Below are positions 10,042 through 23,714 of a stretch of 64,000 nucleotides of DNA, piece by piece. Position 1 is the stretch's first letter. Every line of letters starts with the position of its first letter. The stretch lies in contig NZ_BMZD01000005.1 of the NCBI RefSeq assembly GCF_014652615.1, positions 116,001-180,000 on the forward strand, given 5' to 3'. A model generated the notes under the pieces. That model was not told where the DNA came from. It was given only the letters and a program-made list of their open reading frames with translations, and searched no databases. The position numbers and the translations under genes are program-made. Source of the stretch: Novosphingobium arvoryzae (GTDB lineage Bacteria > Pseudomonadota > Alphaproteobacteria > Sphingomonadales > Sphingomonadaceae).

Positions 10042-10135
10042 GGTTACGATAGAAACCAATCCGGCAGTGCGGACGGGGCGGCGATGGTTGGTTTCAGGTA
10101 AACGGAACGCCCGGAATTCCTTGCGTTTACGATAG
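10042..10135. promoter_or_regulatory. Candidate control region between putA and the yfiR-like gene
   Basis: The 181 bases between these divergent genes hold two exact direct copies of TTACGATAG (10044-10052 and 10127-10135). They also hold an inverted pair GAAACCAA (10052-10059) and TTGGTTTC (10088-10095). Such arrangements often bind a regulator; a proline-responsive Lrp-type protein would be the usual candidate for putA. No regulator gene lies next to it, and no clear -35/-10 pair was identified. Nine-base repeats in 181 bases could arise by chance, so this is a weak call. Confidence 0.35.
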
Positions 10136-10180
10136 TTTCGGGCAAAGGGCGGGGTTGGTCTGGCAAGGATCAGGGTCGAG

Positions 10181-10723
10181 ATGAACGTTGCCAATCGTTT
10201 GCGGGCTGCGCTGTTGGCGCTGGCCGTCGTGCCGTTGACGGGCGCGACGGACCTTGCGCTCGTGCCGGTTGCGAGCAGTCCGGGCAGCGTCTTTGCCGGT
10301 CCGGTCGGGCGGATCGTGCAATCGATCACCGAATATACCACCTGGCCGCGCCGCGAGAATCCGGTGACCTTGTGCGTGGTCGGCCCGGTCAGTCATGCGG
10401 ATGGGCTGGACGGTTTGCGGCTGGCCGATGGCCGCCTGATCGACCGGCAGACCGTGGCGGCGACGGCGTTCACCCCCGGTGTGTGCGATTCCCTTTACAT
10501 CGGCCGCATGAGCCTGCCGGAAATGCGCGCGCTGACCGCGCAGGCGCGCGGGCGCGGGGTGCTGACCATTGCCGAGGCCGATCCCGATTGCCGCAGCCAG
10601 GCGATGTTCTGCCTGCTGTTCACACCGCAGGCGGCGACATTCCGGATGAACATCGACGCGATTGCCCGGTCCGGGCTGAAAGTCGATCCGCGCGTGCTGC
10701 GCATCTCGCAGGGAGGGCGCTGA
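10181..10723 (+). CDS. YfiR-family periplasmic regulator (DUF4154)
   Basis: A 180-residue protein with an N-terminal export signal (ALLALAVVPLTGA) and a YfiR-like body: VGRIVQSITEYTTWP, PVTLCVVGPV, GRLIDRQTV, VCDSLYIGRM, and MFCLLFTPQAATFRMNIDA. It has four cysteines at about 65, 102, 137 and 144. The last pair is spaced seven apart, as in Pseudomonas YfiR, where disulfides stabilise the protein. In that system YfiR sits in the periplasm and holds the membrane diguanylate cyclase YfiN inactive until released by redox or envelope stress. The next two genes are a YfiN-like cyclase and an OmpA-like lipoprotein, which supports the role. ATG at 10181 is preceded by AGG-rich sequence. Confidence 0.85.
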   Translation: MNVANRLRAALLALAVVPLTGATDLALVPVASSPGSVFAGPVGRIVQSITEYTTWPRRENPVTLCVVGPVSHADGLDGLRLADGRLIDRQTVAATAFTPGVCDSLYIGRMSLPEMRALTAQARGRGVLTIAEADPDCRSQAMFCLLFTPQAATFRMNIDAIARSGLKVDPRVLRISQGGR

Positions 10724-10726
10724 GCG

Positions 10727-11995
10727 ATGGCGACTCCCCAGAAAACGAAGGCGCCTGAAGTCGCTCCGGCAGCCGCGCTGCCCACGCTGGCCCAGATCCT
10801 CGGCCGGGTGCATCTGCGCCTGATCCTGTTCGCGGTGGCGCTGGCGGCGGCCAGCCTGGTGGTCAGCGGCGGGATCGTGATCCGCAACTATGCCCAGCGC
10901 AATCTTGACCTGCTGGCCCGCACGGTCAGCTACACGGTCGAACCGGCAGTGGTGTTCGGCGATCAGGGGGCGATCCGCGAAGGCGTCGTCTCGGTCGCGG
11001 CGGTCAGCGGGGTGGATAGCGTGGAAGTGCGCGATCCGGCAGGCCGCGTGCTGGCGCGCTGGCAGCATTCCCATGCCGATTTCCATTCGCCCATCACCCA
11101 CGCCGCCAACGGCGTGATCTGGCCCCGCCCGTCACTGGCCCCGATCCGGCGCGGTGACGTGGTGATCGGGGAAGTGCGGATCTTCGGCAATTCCGAGGGC
11201 ATCCTGCGGTATATCCTGGCCGGAACGATCATCGCGCTGTCGTGCCTGGGGCTGACGGTGCTGGCCACGCGCATCCTGGCGCAGCGCCTGCAAAAGGACG
11301 TGATCGGCCCGCTCGATCACGTGGCCGATGTGGCCCACGCGGTCCGCAGCGACCGCGCGTTCGACAAGCGTGTGCCATCGTCCGGCATCGCGGAGATCGA
11401 CCGCTTCGGGCAGGATTTCAACGCGCTGCTGGCCGAATTGCAGGGCTGGCACGCGGGGCTGAAGTCCGAGAACGCCGAACTGGCCCGCCGGGCGACTCAC
11501 GATGCGCTGACGGGGCTGGGCAACCGGGTGCTGTTCGAACAGACGCTGGGCGATGCCATCGGCAATTCCGTGCGCAGCGGGACCAGCTTTGCGGTCCTCT
11601 ATCTCGACGTCGACAACTTCAAGGACATCAACGACCGCCACGGCCACGAATGCGGCGATGCCGCGCTGATCGCCGTGGCCGAGCGCCTGCGCCAGAGCAT
11701 CCGCCACGTCGACCACGCCTTCCGGCTGGGCGGCGATGAATTCGCGGTCGTGCTGGCGCCCTTCTACAATCGCGCCCACGTGGACGCGGTCAGTGCCCGG
11801 ATCGACAAGGCAATGGAACGGCCGTTCCGCCTGCCGAACGGGTTGTTTGCCACGGCGACGCTCAGCATCGGCGTGGCGGTTTATCCCGATGACGGGGTTT
11901 CGCCGCAGGATTTGCTGCGGCGGGCGGATGCGGAGATGTACTTGCGCAAGCGGGGTCGCCGGTCCGCCGGATTTGAGGGGATTGAGAATGCGTAA
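10727..11995 (+). CDS. YfiN/TpbB-like membrane diguanylate cyclase
   Basis: Makes cyclic di-GMP. The 422-residue protein has a membrane helix at about 30-52, a periplasmic sensor domain to about 160 (AVVFGDQGAIREGVVSVAAV resembles the CHASE8-type region of YfiN), a second helix at about 165-187, a HAMP linker, and a GGDEF domain from about 250. The active-site GGDEF is intact in FRLGGDEFAVVL. Five residues before it lies RHVD, a complete RxxD product-inhibition site, so feedback inhibition is expected. There is no EAL domain. The ATG has a good GGGAGGG upstream inside the end of the yfiR-like gene, and the stop overlaps the lipoprotein gene by 8 bases. The receptor output is probably attachment or biofilm formation, by analogy. 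Confidence 0.9.
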   Translation: MATPQKTKAPEVAPAAALPTLAQILGRVHLRLILFAVALAAASLVVSGGIVIRNYAQRNLDLLARTVSYTVEPAVVFGDQGAIREGVVSVAAVSGVDSVEVRDPAGRVLARWQHSHADFHSPITHAANGVIWPRPSLAPIRRGDVVIGEVRIFGNSEGILRYILAGTIIALSCLGLTVLATRILAQRLQKDVIGPLDHVADVAHAVRSDRAFDKRVPSSGIAEIDRFGQDFNALLAELQGWHAGLKSENAELARRATHDALTGLGNRVLFEQTLGDAIGNSVRSGTSFAVLYLDVDNFKDINDRHGHECGDAALIAVAERLRQSIRHVDHAFRLGGDEFAVVLAPFYNRAHVDAVSARIDKAMERPFRLPNGLFATATLSIGVAVYPDDGVSPQDLLRRADAEMYLRKRGRRSAGFEGIENA

Positions 11996-12485
11996 CGGGT
12001 TGCTGATTTTCCTGATGGCACTGCTGGCCGCGTGCCAGACGACGCCGTCCAAACCGGCCTTTTCGGCCCGGCAGGTGGCCTTGCTGACCGAGCAGGGGTT
12101 CAAGCCGGTCGGCGAGAACTTTGAGCTCGATATTGCCGATCGCCTGCTGTTCGAGGTCGACAAGGCCGATCTGATGCCGGAAATGGCGGCAACGCTGGAC
12201 AAGCTGACGCGCAGCCTGACCAGTGTCGGGATCAATGGCGCAACCGTGGAAGGGCACACCGATTCCACCGGCAGCGCGGAATACAACCAGCAGCTGTCCG
12301 AACGCCGCGCCGCGACGGTCAAGGCGGCGATGGTGGCGGGCGGTCTGCCTGAAGCCGCGGTGCGCCCGATGGGCATGGGCGAGACGGACCCGATTGCCGA
12401 TAACGCCACCGAGGAAGGCCGCGCGGAAAACCGCCGCGTGGTGATCGTGGTCACCCCGGCGGATGCCATTGCCATCCGCGATTGA
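11988..12485 (+). CDS. YfiB-like OmpA-family peptidoglycan-binding lipoprotein
   Basis: A 165-residue outer-membrane lipoprotein. The signal MRNGLLIFLMALLAACQ ends in an LAAC lipobox, with Cys16 as the lipidated residue. Residues about 45-160 form an OmpA-like domain with VEGHTDSTGSAEYNQQLSER, whose Asp and Arg bind diaminopimelate in peptidoglycan. In Pseudomonas, YfiB captures YfiR and so frees the cyclase YfiN. The order here is R-N-B rather than B-N-R. The start was set at ATG 11988, inside the end of the cyclase gene. An upstream extension of the open frame is coding only in the other frame. Position 3' of the cyclase is the main reason to prefer YfiB over a general Pal-like protein. Confidence 0.83.
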   Translation: MRNGLLIFLMALLAACQTTPSKPAFSARQVALLTEQGFKPVGENFELDIADRLLFEVDKADLMPEMAATLDKLTRSLTSVGINGATVEGHTDSTGSAEYNQQLSERRAATVKAAMVAGGLPEAAVRPMGMGETDPIADNATEEGRAENRRVVIVVTPADAIAIRD

Positions 12486-12529
12486 TTGCACCTGATTGAA
12501 AGGCGCGGCGCAGCGGCTATGACGGGGGG

Positions 12530-16122
<3,593 letters not shown>

Positions 16123-16126
<4 letters not shown>

Positions 16127-16797
16127 ACTACTGGGTTCTGTCCGGCATCGTGGTGATGGTCGCCGGGTTCGTGCTGCGGTTCAATCCGCTGCTGGTGGTG
16201 GTCAGCGCCGCGCTGGCGACGGGGCTGGCGGCCGGGCTGGACCTGGTTGCCATCGTCTCTGCCTTCGGCAAGGCATTCAACGACACCCGCTATGTCAGCG
16301 TGGTGTGGATCGTGCTGCCGGTGATCGGCCTGCTGGAACGCCACGGCCTTCAGGAACGCGCCCGTGCGCTGGTCGGGGGCCTGAAAGGCGCGACCTATGG
16401 CCGCTTGCTGACCGGCTACCTGCTGCTGCGGCAGGCGACGGCGGCGCTGGGGCTGACCTCGGTGGCGGGCCATGCGCAGACGGTGCGCCCGCTGGTCGCG
16501 CCGATGGCCGAAGCGGCGGCGGAGGACACCGGGCCGCTCTCGGACGCTGAGCGTGAACAAGTGAAGGCCATGTCCGCCGCGACCGACAACGTCGGGCTGT
16601 TCTTTGGCGAGGACATCTTCATTGCCATCGGCTCGATCCTGCTGATGAAGGGCTTCATGGAACAGCAGGGCATCATCCTTGCCCCGTTCGACCTGTCGGT
16701 CTGGGCGATCCCGACCGCAATCTTCGCGTTCCTGATCCACGGCTTCCGGCTGTGGCGACAGGACCGCAAACTGCGTCAGCGCGGAGGGGCGGCATGA
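16123..16797 (+). CDS. DUF969 membrane protein, probable permease subunit
   Basis: A 224-residue inner-membrane protein recognised as DUF969. Hydrophobic segments lie at about 4-25, 28-50, 60-75, 95-112, 160-178 and 190-210. A charged loop (about 120-150, PMAEAAAEDTGPLSDAEREQ) separates the halves. FNDTRYVSVVWIVLPVIGLLER is a conserved-looking stretch. The family occurs with DUF979. I recall such pairs near pyroglutamate enzymes in other genomes, which suggests a two-part transporter for 5-oxoproline or a related amino-acid derivative. The overlaps with 5-oxoprolinase before it and DUF979 after it (both ATGA) support co-expression. The transport role is inference. Confidence 0.8.
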
Positions 16798-17732
16798 TCG
16801 GGCTGGCGCAAGTCTATGTCCTCGCCGGGCTGACCTTCACCGCCTTCGCGCTGCTGTCCGCGCGCGATGCCAGCAATCCGCGCCGGTTTGCCAACACCGG
16901 CTTCTGGGGACTGCTGGCGGTGTCGATGTTCGCCGGGGATCGGCTGGGCGATTTCGGCAACGGGCTGCTGGTGCTGGCGCTGGTCGCCATCGCGGGGTTG
17001 CGCGGGCTGGGCAAGGGGACCGGCGGCAGCGCGGCCGAGGAACGCGCCGCCAACGCCGAACGGCACGGCAACCGCCTGTTCCTGCTGGCGCTGGTCATCC
17101 CGGCCACCGCGCTGGCGGGCACGTTCCTGTTCAAGCAGTTTCCCGCAGCGGTCGATGCCAAGCAGGTCACGCTGGTCAGCCTTGCGCTGGGCGTGGTGCT
17201 GGCGCTGGTCGCGGGGGCAATCTGGTTGCGGCCCGCGCCGTCGGTGCCCTTGCAGGAAGGCCGGCGCCTGATGGACGCGGTCGGCTGGGCGGGCATCCTG
17301 CCGCAGATGCTGGCCAGCCTGGGCGCGGTGTTCGCGCTGGCGGGTGTGGGTGACGTGGTGGGCGCATTGATGGCCGATGTGATCCCCGCTGGCAGCCTGC
17401 TGGGCGCGGTGATCGCCTATGGCCTGGGCATGGCGCTGTTCACGATGGTGATGGGCAATGCCTTTGCCGCGTTCCCGGTGATGGCGGCGGCGATCGGCTT
17501 GCCATTGCTGATCCACCAGTACCAGGGCGACCCGGCGATCGTCAGCGCCATCGGGATGCTGGCGGGCTTCTGCGGCACGCTGATGACGCCCATGGCCGCG
17601 AACTTCAACATCGTCCCGGCCGCGCTGCTGGAACTGGATGACCGCAACGCGGTGGTGAAGGCGCAGATCGGCACCGCGCTGCCGCTGCTGATCGTCAACA
17701 TCGCCCTGATCTACTGGCTGGCTTTCCCATGA
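16794..17732 (+). CDS. DUF979 membrane protein, probable permease subunit
   Basis: A 312-residue polytopic membrane protein of the DUF979 family. Eight or more hydrophobic segments are visible. FTMVMGNAFAAFPVMAAAIG and GMLAGFCGTLMTPMAANFN resemble the re-entrant and helical motifs of secondary transporters such as the DctM/CitM type. The start is ATG 16794, with GGAGGGG at 16783-16789 and an ATGA overlap with DUF969. An upstream in-frame extension lacks a ribosome site. Together with DUF969 it probably forms one transporter feeding the 5-oxoprolinase. The substrate is inferred from neighbours only. Confidence 0.8.
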   Translation: MIGLAQVYVLAGLTFTAFALLSARDASNPRRFANTGFWGLLAVSMFAGDRLGDFGNGLLVLALVAIAGLRGLGKGTGGSAAEERAANAERHGNRLFLLALVIPATALAGTFLFKQFPAAVDAKQVTLVSLALGVVLALVAGAIWLRPAPSVPLQEGRRLMDAVGWAGILPQMLASLGAVFALAGVGDVVGALMADVIPAGSLLGAVIAYGLGMALFTMVMGNAFAAFPVMAAAIGLPLLIHQYQGDPAIVSAIGMLAGFCGTLMTPMAANFNIVPAALLELDDRNAVVKAQIGTALPLLIVNIALIYWLAFP

Positions 17733-18724
17733 CCGACCTCACCGCCGATACCGCCGCGCGCTTCATGGCGCTGACCCTGGGCCATCTGGGCCGCGAATAT
17801 CCGCACAAGCTGGATCACGTGCTGGACGGCCCTGAAGATGTGCAAAGCCCCAGCGCGCTGCACCCGATCTTCCACGGCAGCTTTGACTGGCATTCGTGCG
17901 TGCATGGCTACTGGCAAGTGCTGCGCCTCGCCCGGCGGTTCCCGGATCTGCCAGAAGCGGCGGCGGTGCGCGCCCATGCCGGGCGGGTGTTCACGGCTGC
18001 GAACTGGGCGGCGGAAACGGCCTACCTCGCCCGGCCATCGGCGCGCGGGTTCGAGCGGCCCTATGGCTGGGGCTGGGCGCTGGCACTCCACGCCGAACTG
18101 GCGCGGCACGATGCGCCATGGGCGGCGCTGGCAGAACCGTTCGCGCGAGCCTTTGCGCAGCGGCTGCACGATTTCCTGCCGCTCCAGACCTATCCGATCC
18201 GGGTCGGCACGCATTACAATTCCGCCTTCGCACTGACACTGGCGCGCGATTGGGCAGTGGAGCGCGACCCGGCGCTGGTCAGCCTGATCGATGCGCGGGT
18301 GCAGGGCTGGTTCGGCGGGGACCGGGCCTGTCAGGCGTGGGAGCCGGGCGGCGACGAATTCCTGTCCTCTGCCTTGTGCGAGGCGCTGGTGATGAGCCGG
18401 GTGCTGAGCGCGGATTTCGCCGCGTGGTTCGATGGCTTCCTGCCGGACTGTGCGGGGCAGCAGCCCGCCACGCTGTTCACCCCCGCCACGGTGTCAGACC
18501 GCAGCGACGGCAAGATCGCGCATCTTGACGGGCTGAATCTCAGCCGCGCGTGGTGCTGGCGCGAGATCGCTGCGGCGCTGCCGGCGGATCATGCGGTTGT
18601 CCCCGTCGCCCGCGCGGCGGCGGAGCGGCACCTGGCCGCCGCGCTGCCGCACCTGGCGGACGATTACATGGGCGAACACTGGCTCGCCACGTTCGCGCTG
18701 CTGGCGCTGGAGGCGGGGGTTTAG
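17729..18724 (+). CDS. DUF2891 protein of unknown function
   Basis: A 331-residue soluble protein assigned to DUF2891. It has no signal peptide. It is helix-rich with many Trp, His and Tyr residues: [20 protein letters not shown] near residue 48, [29 protein letters not shown], and [17 protein letters not shown]. The run of conserved His, Asp and Glu between helices recalls alpha/alpha-barrel enzymes acting on sugars or nucleotide-sugars, so an enzyme is likely. That is a structural guess. It overlaps DUF979 by ATGA and is the last gene of the operon, whose stop overlaps the convergent eda stop. Its link to the 5-oxoproline cluster is positional. Confidence 0.75.
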   Translation: MTDLTADTAARFMALTLGHLGREYPHKLDHVLDGPEDVQSPSALHPIFHGSFDWHSCVHGYWQVLRLARRFPDLPEAAAVRAHAGRVFTAANWAAETAYLARPSARGFERPYGWGWALALHAELARHDAPWAALAEPFARAFAQRLHDFLPLQTYPIRVGTHYNSAFALTLARDWAVERDPALVSLIDARVQGWFGGDRACQAWEPGGDEFLSSALCEALVMSRVLSADFAAWFDGFLPDCAGQQPATLFTPATVSDRSDGKIAHLDGLNLSRAWCWREIAAALPADHAVVPVARAAAERHLAAALPHLADDYMGEHWLATFALLALEAGV

Positions 18725-19335
18725 CGCGCGAACGCCGCCGCAGCCCGTGCCGCCGCTTCGATGGCGGCGACATCCGGTTCGCCCGCCGGGACCAGCCACG
18801 AGCCGCCGCAGCACAGCACCGCGTCCAGCGCCAGCCAGTCGGGCGCGGTGGCGGCGCGGATGCCGCCGGTGGGGCAGAACCGGACCGAGCCGAACGGCGC
18901 GGCAATGGCCTTCAGCGCGGGGATGCCGCCATTGGCCTCGGCCGGGAAGAACTTGAACCGGTCCAGCCCCAGGTCCAGCCCGCGCATGATGTCGGACGGG
19001 GTTGCGGTGCCCGGCAGGAACGGCACGTTGGCGGCAATCGCGGCCTTCGCCAGGCTTTCGGTCAGGCCGGGGGAGACGATGAATTCGCTGCCGGCGGTCA
19101 GCGCGTCGTCCAGCGCATACTCGTTCAGCACGGTGCCCGCACCGACAATCGCGCCGGGAACCTGCTTCATTTCGCGGATCACGTCGAGCGCGGTCGAGGT
19201 GCGCAGCGTCACTTCCAGCACGGGCAGGCCGCCCGCGACCAGCGCTTCGGCAATCGGGCGCGCGTGGGCGACTTCCTCGATGGTCAGGACCGGGATGACC
19301 GGGGCCATCAGCATGATATCTTCGATACGGCTCAT
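18721..19335 (-). CDS. eda: 2-dehydro-3-deoxy-phosphogluconate (KDPG) aldolase
   Basis: Splits KDPG to pyruvate and glyceraldehyde 3-phosphate, the closing reaction of the Entner-Doudoroff pathway. At 204 residues it is a normal class I aldolase. [13 protein letters not shown] holds the catalytic Glu. VGAGTVLNE follows. [13 protein letters not shown] contains the Schiff-base lysine, and FCPTGGI the phosphate site. The open frame extends upstream, but ATG 19335 (MSRIEDIML) overlaps the glk stop by 4 bases and is the natural start. It is the last gene of zwf-edd-glk-eda. Its stop overlaps that of the convergent DUF2891 gene. Confidence 0.95.
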   Translation of the reverse strand: MSRIEDIMLMAPVIPVLTIEEVAHARPIAEALVAGGLPVLEVTLRTSTALDVIREMKQVPGAIVGAGTVLNEYALDDALTAGSEFIVSPGLTESLAKAAIAANVPFLPGTATPSDIMRGLDLGLDRFKFFPAEANGGIPALKAIAAPFGSVRFCPTGGIRAATAPDWLALDAVLCCGGSWLVPAGEPDVAAIEAAARAAAAFAR

Positions 19336-20306
19336 TTCAGGTGTTCCGATGCAAAGGCAGCGGCGGCGCCAAACAGGCCCGGCTGCGGATGGGTGATCAG
19401 TTTGACTGGCAGGCCAGCCATCAGTCCTTCGAAGCGCCCCTTGGCGCGGAAACGGCTGGCAAATCCGGATTGCAGCAGCGTGTCGCGGATGCGCAGGCCC
19501 AGCCCGCCCGCGATCACCACGCCGCAAGCGCCCTGCGCCAGCGCGATATCGCCCGCGACCGCGCCCAGCGACAGGCAGAACCGGTCCACGGCGGCGGCGG
19601 CGAGGCTGTTTTCCCCGCTGGTGCCCAGCTGCCACAGGGTGCGGTCATCCAGCGGCTGGATCGCGCGGCCCTCCATCGCGGCGAGCGCTTCATAGATGTC
19701 GACGATGCCGGGGCCAGAGACCACGCGCTCCACCGAAACGCGGCGATAGCGCTGGCGCAGCCGCGCGAGCAGCGCGTCCTCGATGCTGTCGAGCGGGGCG
19801 AAATCGATATGCCCGCCCTCGGTTGCCTGCACGCGGTATGCGCCGCCGTCCCGCCACACGTGCGCCACGCCCAGCCCGGTGCCGGGGCCGACGATCGAGA
19901 TCGTGCCGCTGGCGGGCAGCGGTTCGTCCGGCCCGGCCAGGTGAATGAAATGGTCGGGCGCGGCGCGCGCCACGGCATGGCCGACCGCGCCGAAATCGTT
20001 GACCACGCTATAGCGTGCCGCGCCCAGTTTTTCGGGGATCAGCGCGGGGCGAATGATCCAGGGGTTGTTGGTAAAGCGGATCACCTCTCCACCGACCGGC
20101 CCGGCCACCGCAATTGCCACCGCATCGGGCAGGCTGCCGCCCTGCTGCCGGGCGAAGTCTTCCCACGCGGTCTGGAAACTGGCGTGGTCGCTCGTGTGGA
20201 GCGTGGCGGGTTCGCCCAGCGTGATCGCGCCGTCCGCTGCCACTTCGGCAATGGCAAAGCGCGCGTGAGTGCCGCCGATATCGACGGTGACAAGCCGGGT
20301 CGTCAT
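19332..20306 (-). CDS. glk: Glucokinase (Glk family)
   Basis: Phosphorylates glucose with ATP to glucose 6-phosphate. The 324-residue protein has the ATP site [16 protein letters not shown] at the N-terminus, the catalytic Asp in [14 protein letters not shown], the glycine-rich [12 protein letters not shown] and the substrate loop [11 protein letters not shown]. It lacks the ROK zinc motif, so it belongs to the proteobacterial glucokinase group. It overlaps edd and eda by 4 bases each. Free glucose from the GH3/GH30 locus and from sucrose cleavage could enter here. Confidence 0.95.
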   Translation of the reverse strand: MTTRLVTVDIGGTHARFAIAEVAADGAITLGEPATLHTSDHASFQTAWEDFARQQGGSLPDAVAIAVAGPVGGEVIRFTNNPWIIRPALIPEKLGAARYSVVNDFGAVGHAVARAAPDHFIHLAGPDEPLPASGTISIVGPGTGLGVAHVWRDGGAYRVQATEGGHIDFAPLDSIEDALLARLRQRYRRVSVERVVSGPGIVDIYEALAAMEGRAIQPLDDRTLWQLGTSGENSLAAAAVDRFCLSLGAVAGDIALAQGACGVVIAGGLGLRIRDTLLQSGFASRFRAKGRFEGLMAGLPVKLITHPQPGLFGAAAAFASEHLK

Positions 20307-22117
20307 AGCCCGGCCTCCGCCAGCATGGCCGATCCGCCCTGTTCCGCGCCGTCGGCATGGCGGCGCAGCATGGCGAACAATTCACGGCCCATCCCCATCT
20401 GCTCGGCCGGGGGCTGCGCGGGCGCGCGCGCCGACAGGTCGGCGAGCACTTCCAGCGCGCCGCTATTCGCGCAGAGGCGGATCACGTCACCGTCCTGCAC
20501 CTTGCTCAACGCGCCGCCGCCCAGCGCCTCGGGCGTGACGTGGATCGCGGCGGGAACCTTGCCCGATGCGCCCGACATCCGCCCGTCGGTCACCAGCGCG
20601 ACCTTGAAGCCTTTGTCCTGCAACACGCCCAGCGGCGGGGTCAGCTTGTGGAGTTCGGGCATTCCGTTGGCCCGCGGCCCCTGGAAGCGCATCACGACCA
20701 CCACGTCGCGGTCCAGCTCACCCGCCTTGAATGCAGCCAGCACGGCGTCCTGGTTGTCGAACACGCGCGCGGGGGCTTCCACTGTCCAGCGCACCTGATC
20801 GACGGCGCTGGTCTTGAACGTGGCCCGGCCCAGGTTGCCCTGCACCAGCCGCATGCCGCCATCCGGCTGGAACGGTTCGGACACCGGCGCCAGCACGGCA
20901 GGATCGCCGCTGACGGCCGGGGCGGGGCGGAAGGCCAGCGCCTCGCCATCGAGGAACGGCTCGTCCGCATAGGCCGCCATGCCGCCTTCGGCCACGGTCA
21001 GGATATCGCCGTGGGCAAGGCCGGCATCGAGCAGCTGGCGAATGACATAGCCCATGCCCCCCGCCGCATGGAAATGGTTCACGTCCGCCGCGCCATTGGG
21101 ATAGACGCGCGCGATCAGCGGCACGACCGCGGACAATTCGTCCAGGTCCTGCCAATCCAGCACGATCCCGGCGGCGCGGGCCATCGCGGGCAGGTGGATC
21201 GCGTGATTGGTCGATCCGCCGGTCGCCAGCAGGCCGACGCATGCGTTGACGATCGCGCGTTCATCCACGACCCGGCCCATTGGGCGATAGTCGCTGCCTT
21301 CGCGTCCGATCTCTGCCAGCCGGTGCACGGCCTTGCGGGTCAGCGCGGAGCGCAGCGGGGTGTTGGGCGGCACGAACGATGCGCCCGGCACGTGCAGGCC
21401 CATCAGTTCCATCATCATCTGGTTGGAATTGGCGGTGCCATAGAACGTGCAGGTGCCGGGGCTGTGATAGCTGGCGCTTTCGCTTTCCAGCAGGTCGGCG
21501 CGGGTGGCCTTGCCCTCGGCATAGAGCTGGCGGACCTTCTGCTTGTCCTTGTTGGCAAGGCCGGACGGCATCGGGCCGCTTGGCACGAAGATCGCGGGCA
21601 GGTGCCCGAACCGCAGCGCGCCAATGACCAGGCCGGGGACGATCTTGTCGCAGATCCCCAGCAGCGCCATGCCATCGAACATCGCGTGGCTCATCGCCAC
21701 GGCGGCCGACAGGGCGATGGTATCGCGGCTGAACAGGCTCAGTTCCATGCCGTCCTGGCCCTGCGTCACGCCGTCGCACATCGCCGGAACGCCGCCCGCC
21801 ACCTGCATCGTCGCGCCCACTTCGCGGGCATACATTTTCATCGCTTCGGGATAGCGGCCATAGGGCTGATGGGCCGAAAGCATGTCGTTATAGGCGGTGA
21901 CGATGGCGAGGTTCGCGCCGCGCCCGCTCTTGATCGCGCCCTTGTCTTCCAGCGCGGCGGCAAATCCGTGGGCCAGGTTGGAACACGACAGCGCGTTGCG
22001 ATTCGGAAAGCGCTCCGCCTCGCGGTCCATCAGGTCCAGATAGCGCTGGCGGCGGTCCTTGGAGCGGTCGATGATCCGCGCGGTCACGCGCTCGACCACG
22101 GGGTGCAGCTTACTCAT
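20303..22117 (-). CDS. edd: Phosphogluconate dehydratase
   Basis: Dehydrates 6-phosphogluconate to KDPG. The 604-residue protein belongs to the IlvD/Edd [4Fe-4S] dehydratases. The cluster cysteines appear in [27 protein letters not shown] and [17 protein letters not shown]. Further family blocks are [17 protein letters not shown] and [19 protein letters not shown]. The length, and the Edd-specific spacing between the second and third cysteines, separate it from dihydroxy-acid dehydratase. It overlaps zwf by 8 bases and glk by 4. Confidence 0.95.
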   Translation of the reverse strand: MSKLHPVVERVTARIIDRSKDRRQRYLDLMDREAERFPNRNALSCSNLAHGFAAALEDKGAIKSGRGANLAIVTAYNDMLSAHQPYGRYPEAMKMYAREVGATMQVAGGVPAMCDGVTQGQDGMELSLFSRDTIALSAAVAMSHAMFDGMALLGICDKIVPGLVIGALRFGHLPAIFVPSGPMPSGLANKDKQKVRQLYAEGKATRADLLESESASYHSPGTCTFYGTANSNQMMMELMGLHVPGASFVPPNTPLRSALTRKAVHRLAEIGREGSDYRPMGRVVDERAIVNACVGLLATGGSTNHAIHLPAMARAAGIVLDWQDLDELSAVVPLIARVYPNGAADVNHFHAAGGMGYVIRQLLDAGLAHGDILTVAEGGMAAYADEPFLDGEALAFRPAPAVSGDPAVLAPVSEPFQPDGGMRLVQGNLGRATFKTSAVDQVRWTVEAPARVFDNQDAVLAAFKAGELDRDVVVVMRFQGPRANGMPELHKLTPPLGVLQDKGFKVALVTDGRMSGASGKVPAAIHVTPEALGGGALSKVQDGDVIRLCANSGALEVLADLSARAPAQPPAEQMGMGRELFAMLRRHADGAEQGGSAMLAEAGL

Positions 22118-23549
22118 GCCAGTGAACTCCGTCGCGCTCGGTCAGCGCAATCGCCGCGCTGGGGCCCCAGGTCCCGGCGGCGTAGGGTTTGGGTTTCAAC
22201 TCGTGCGTGGTCCAGCTGGCGCGGATGCCGTCGATCCAGTCCCACTGCGCTTCCACTTCGTCGCGGCGGACGAACAGGGTCTGATCGCCCTCGATCAGGT
22301 CCAGCAGCAGGCGTTCATACGCGATGCGCTTGGTCGGCCCGGCAAAGGCGTCGGCCATGGCGATGTCCAGCGGCACTTCGCGCAGGCGGAACCCGTCGCG
22401 GTCCAGCCCCGGCACCTTGGCCATCAGCGAAAGGGTGATGTTTTCTTCCGGCTGGATGCCGATCACCAGCCGGTTCGGGACCGAGCGCGCACCGCGCCCC
22501 GCGAAGATCGAGTGCGGGACATGGCGGAACTGCACCACGATTTCGGTCTTGCGTTCGGGTAGGCGCTTGCCGGTGCGCAGGTAGAACGGCACGCCCTTCC
22601 ACCGCCAGTTGTCTAGGTGGGCCTTGATCGCGACGAAGGTTTCCGTGTCGGACGGCTTGCCCAGTTCCTCGTCATAGCCGGGCACGCCCTGGCCGCCGAT
22701 CGCCCCAGCGCGATACTGGCCGGTGACGGTTTCGGACGGATCGATCAGCCGCAGCGCGCGCAGCACCTTGACCTTCTCGTCGCGGATCGCGGTGGCGTTG
22801 TAGTTGGCGGGCGGCTCCATCGCGACCAGCGCCAGCAATTGCAGCATGTGGTTCTGGACCATGTCGCGCAGCGCCCCGGCCCCGTCGTAAAACCCCACGC
22901 GCCCTTCCAGCCCGACGGTTTCCGCGACCGTGATCTGGACGTGGTCGATGTGCGCCCCGTTCCACAGCGGTTCGAACAGGATGTTGGCAAAGCGCAGCGC
23001 CAGCAGGTTCTGGACGGTTTCCTTGCCCAGGTAGTGGTCGATCCGGAACGTGCGCTCCTCCGGAAAGGCGCGGGCGACGGCATCGTTGATCTCGCGGCTG
23101 GATTCCAGGCAGGTGCCCAGCGGCTTCTCGAGGCCAATGCGCACCTTGTCACCGGTCAGCCCACTGGCGGCCAGCCCGGCGATGGTCGGTTCGAACAGGC
23201 TGGGCGCGGTCGACAGGAAGATCGCCAGCCCCTGCTCGATCGGCCCGACCTTGGCCGCAAGGGCCTGGTATCCGGCGGCGTTCGTGGCGTCGAGCGGCTG
23301 GTAGCGCAGCCGGTTCAGGAATGTCGCCATGCTGCCGCGCCGGTCGGCGGGCAGGAACTTTTCCAGCGCGGCGCGGGCGAAGTTGCGAAAGCCGGCGTCG
23401 TCGAAATCCTGCCGGGCCGTGCCGATGATCTGCAGGTTCTCGTGCACCAGCTCGTCGGCATGCAGCGCGCAGAGCGAGGGCAGCAGCATGCGCTGCGCCA
23501 GATCGCCAGTGGCGCCGAACAGCAGCAGGCGGTCTGCGGTGAAGCTCAT
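22110..23549 (-). CDS. zwf: Glucose-6-phosphate 1-dehydrogenase
   Basis: Oxidises glucose 6-phosphate to 6-phosphogluconolactone with NAD(P). The 479-residue protein has the nucleotide fingerprint [14 protein letters not shown] at residues 9-22, the active-site [13 protein letters not shown] with catalytic His, and [13 protein letters not shown]. It opens the zwf-edd-glk-eda operon. A gene for 6-phosphogluconolactonase (pgl), often between zwf and edd in relatives, is missing here. The upstream gap to the divergent antiporter is 165 bases; no clear promoter or operator was recognised in it. Confidence 0.95.
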   Translation of the reverse strand: MSFTADRLLLFGATGDLAQRMLLPSLCALHADELVHENLQIIGTARQDFDDAGFRNFARAALEKFLPADRRGSMATFLNRLRYQPLDATNAAGYQALAAKVGPIEQGLAIFLSTAPSLFEPTIAGLAASGLTGDKVRIGLEKPLGTCLESSREINDAVARAFPEERTFRIDHYLGKETVQNLLALRFANILFEPLWNGAHIDHVQITVAETVGLEGRVGFYDGAGALRDMVQNHMLQLLALVAMEPPANYNATAIRDEKVKVLRALRLIDPSETVTGQYRAGAIGGQGVPGYDEELGKPSDTETFVAIKAHLDNWRWKGVPFYLRTGKRLPERKTEIVVQFRHVPHSIFAGRGARSVPNRLVIGIQPEENITLSLMAKVPGLDRDGFRLREVPLDIAMADAFAGPTKRIAYERLLLDLIEGDQTLFVRRDEVEAQWDWIDGIRASWTTHELKPKPYAAGTWGPSAAIALTERDGVHWHE

Positions 23550-23714
23550 CGCGGCGCCTTCGGGAAGCGTGTCATCATGCCCGGTGGGGTAGCAGCGGGG
23601 TGCGGGAGAGGCCAGAGCGCTGCATTCTTATGCATGGGTGCGCGGCGGCCTGAATACGTCTGCACCGAAGTGCGGTCTTTCCAAGACCCGGCCAGCCGCA
23701 TACACCCGCCGCCC

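Noticed and set aside
6940..10101. Plus-strand open frame of 1053 residues opposite putA
   Set aside because: Mirror frame of putA with low-complexity Gly/Arg/Gln content.
10000..10341. N-terminal extension of PutA by 114 residues
   Set aside because: It would overlap the divergent yfiR-like gene and contains no PutA sequence; a TTG with GGAG at 9999 is better.
22617..23714. N-terminal extension of the antiporter
   Set aside because: Lies antisense to zwf and is hydrophilic, unlike the antiporter family.
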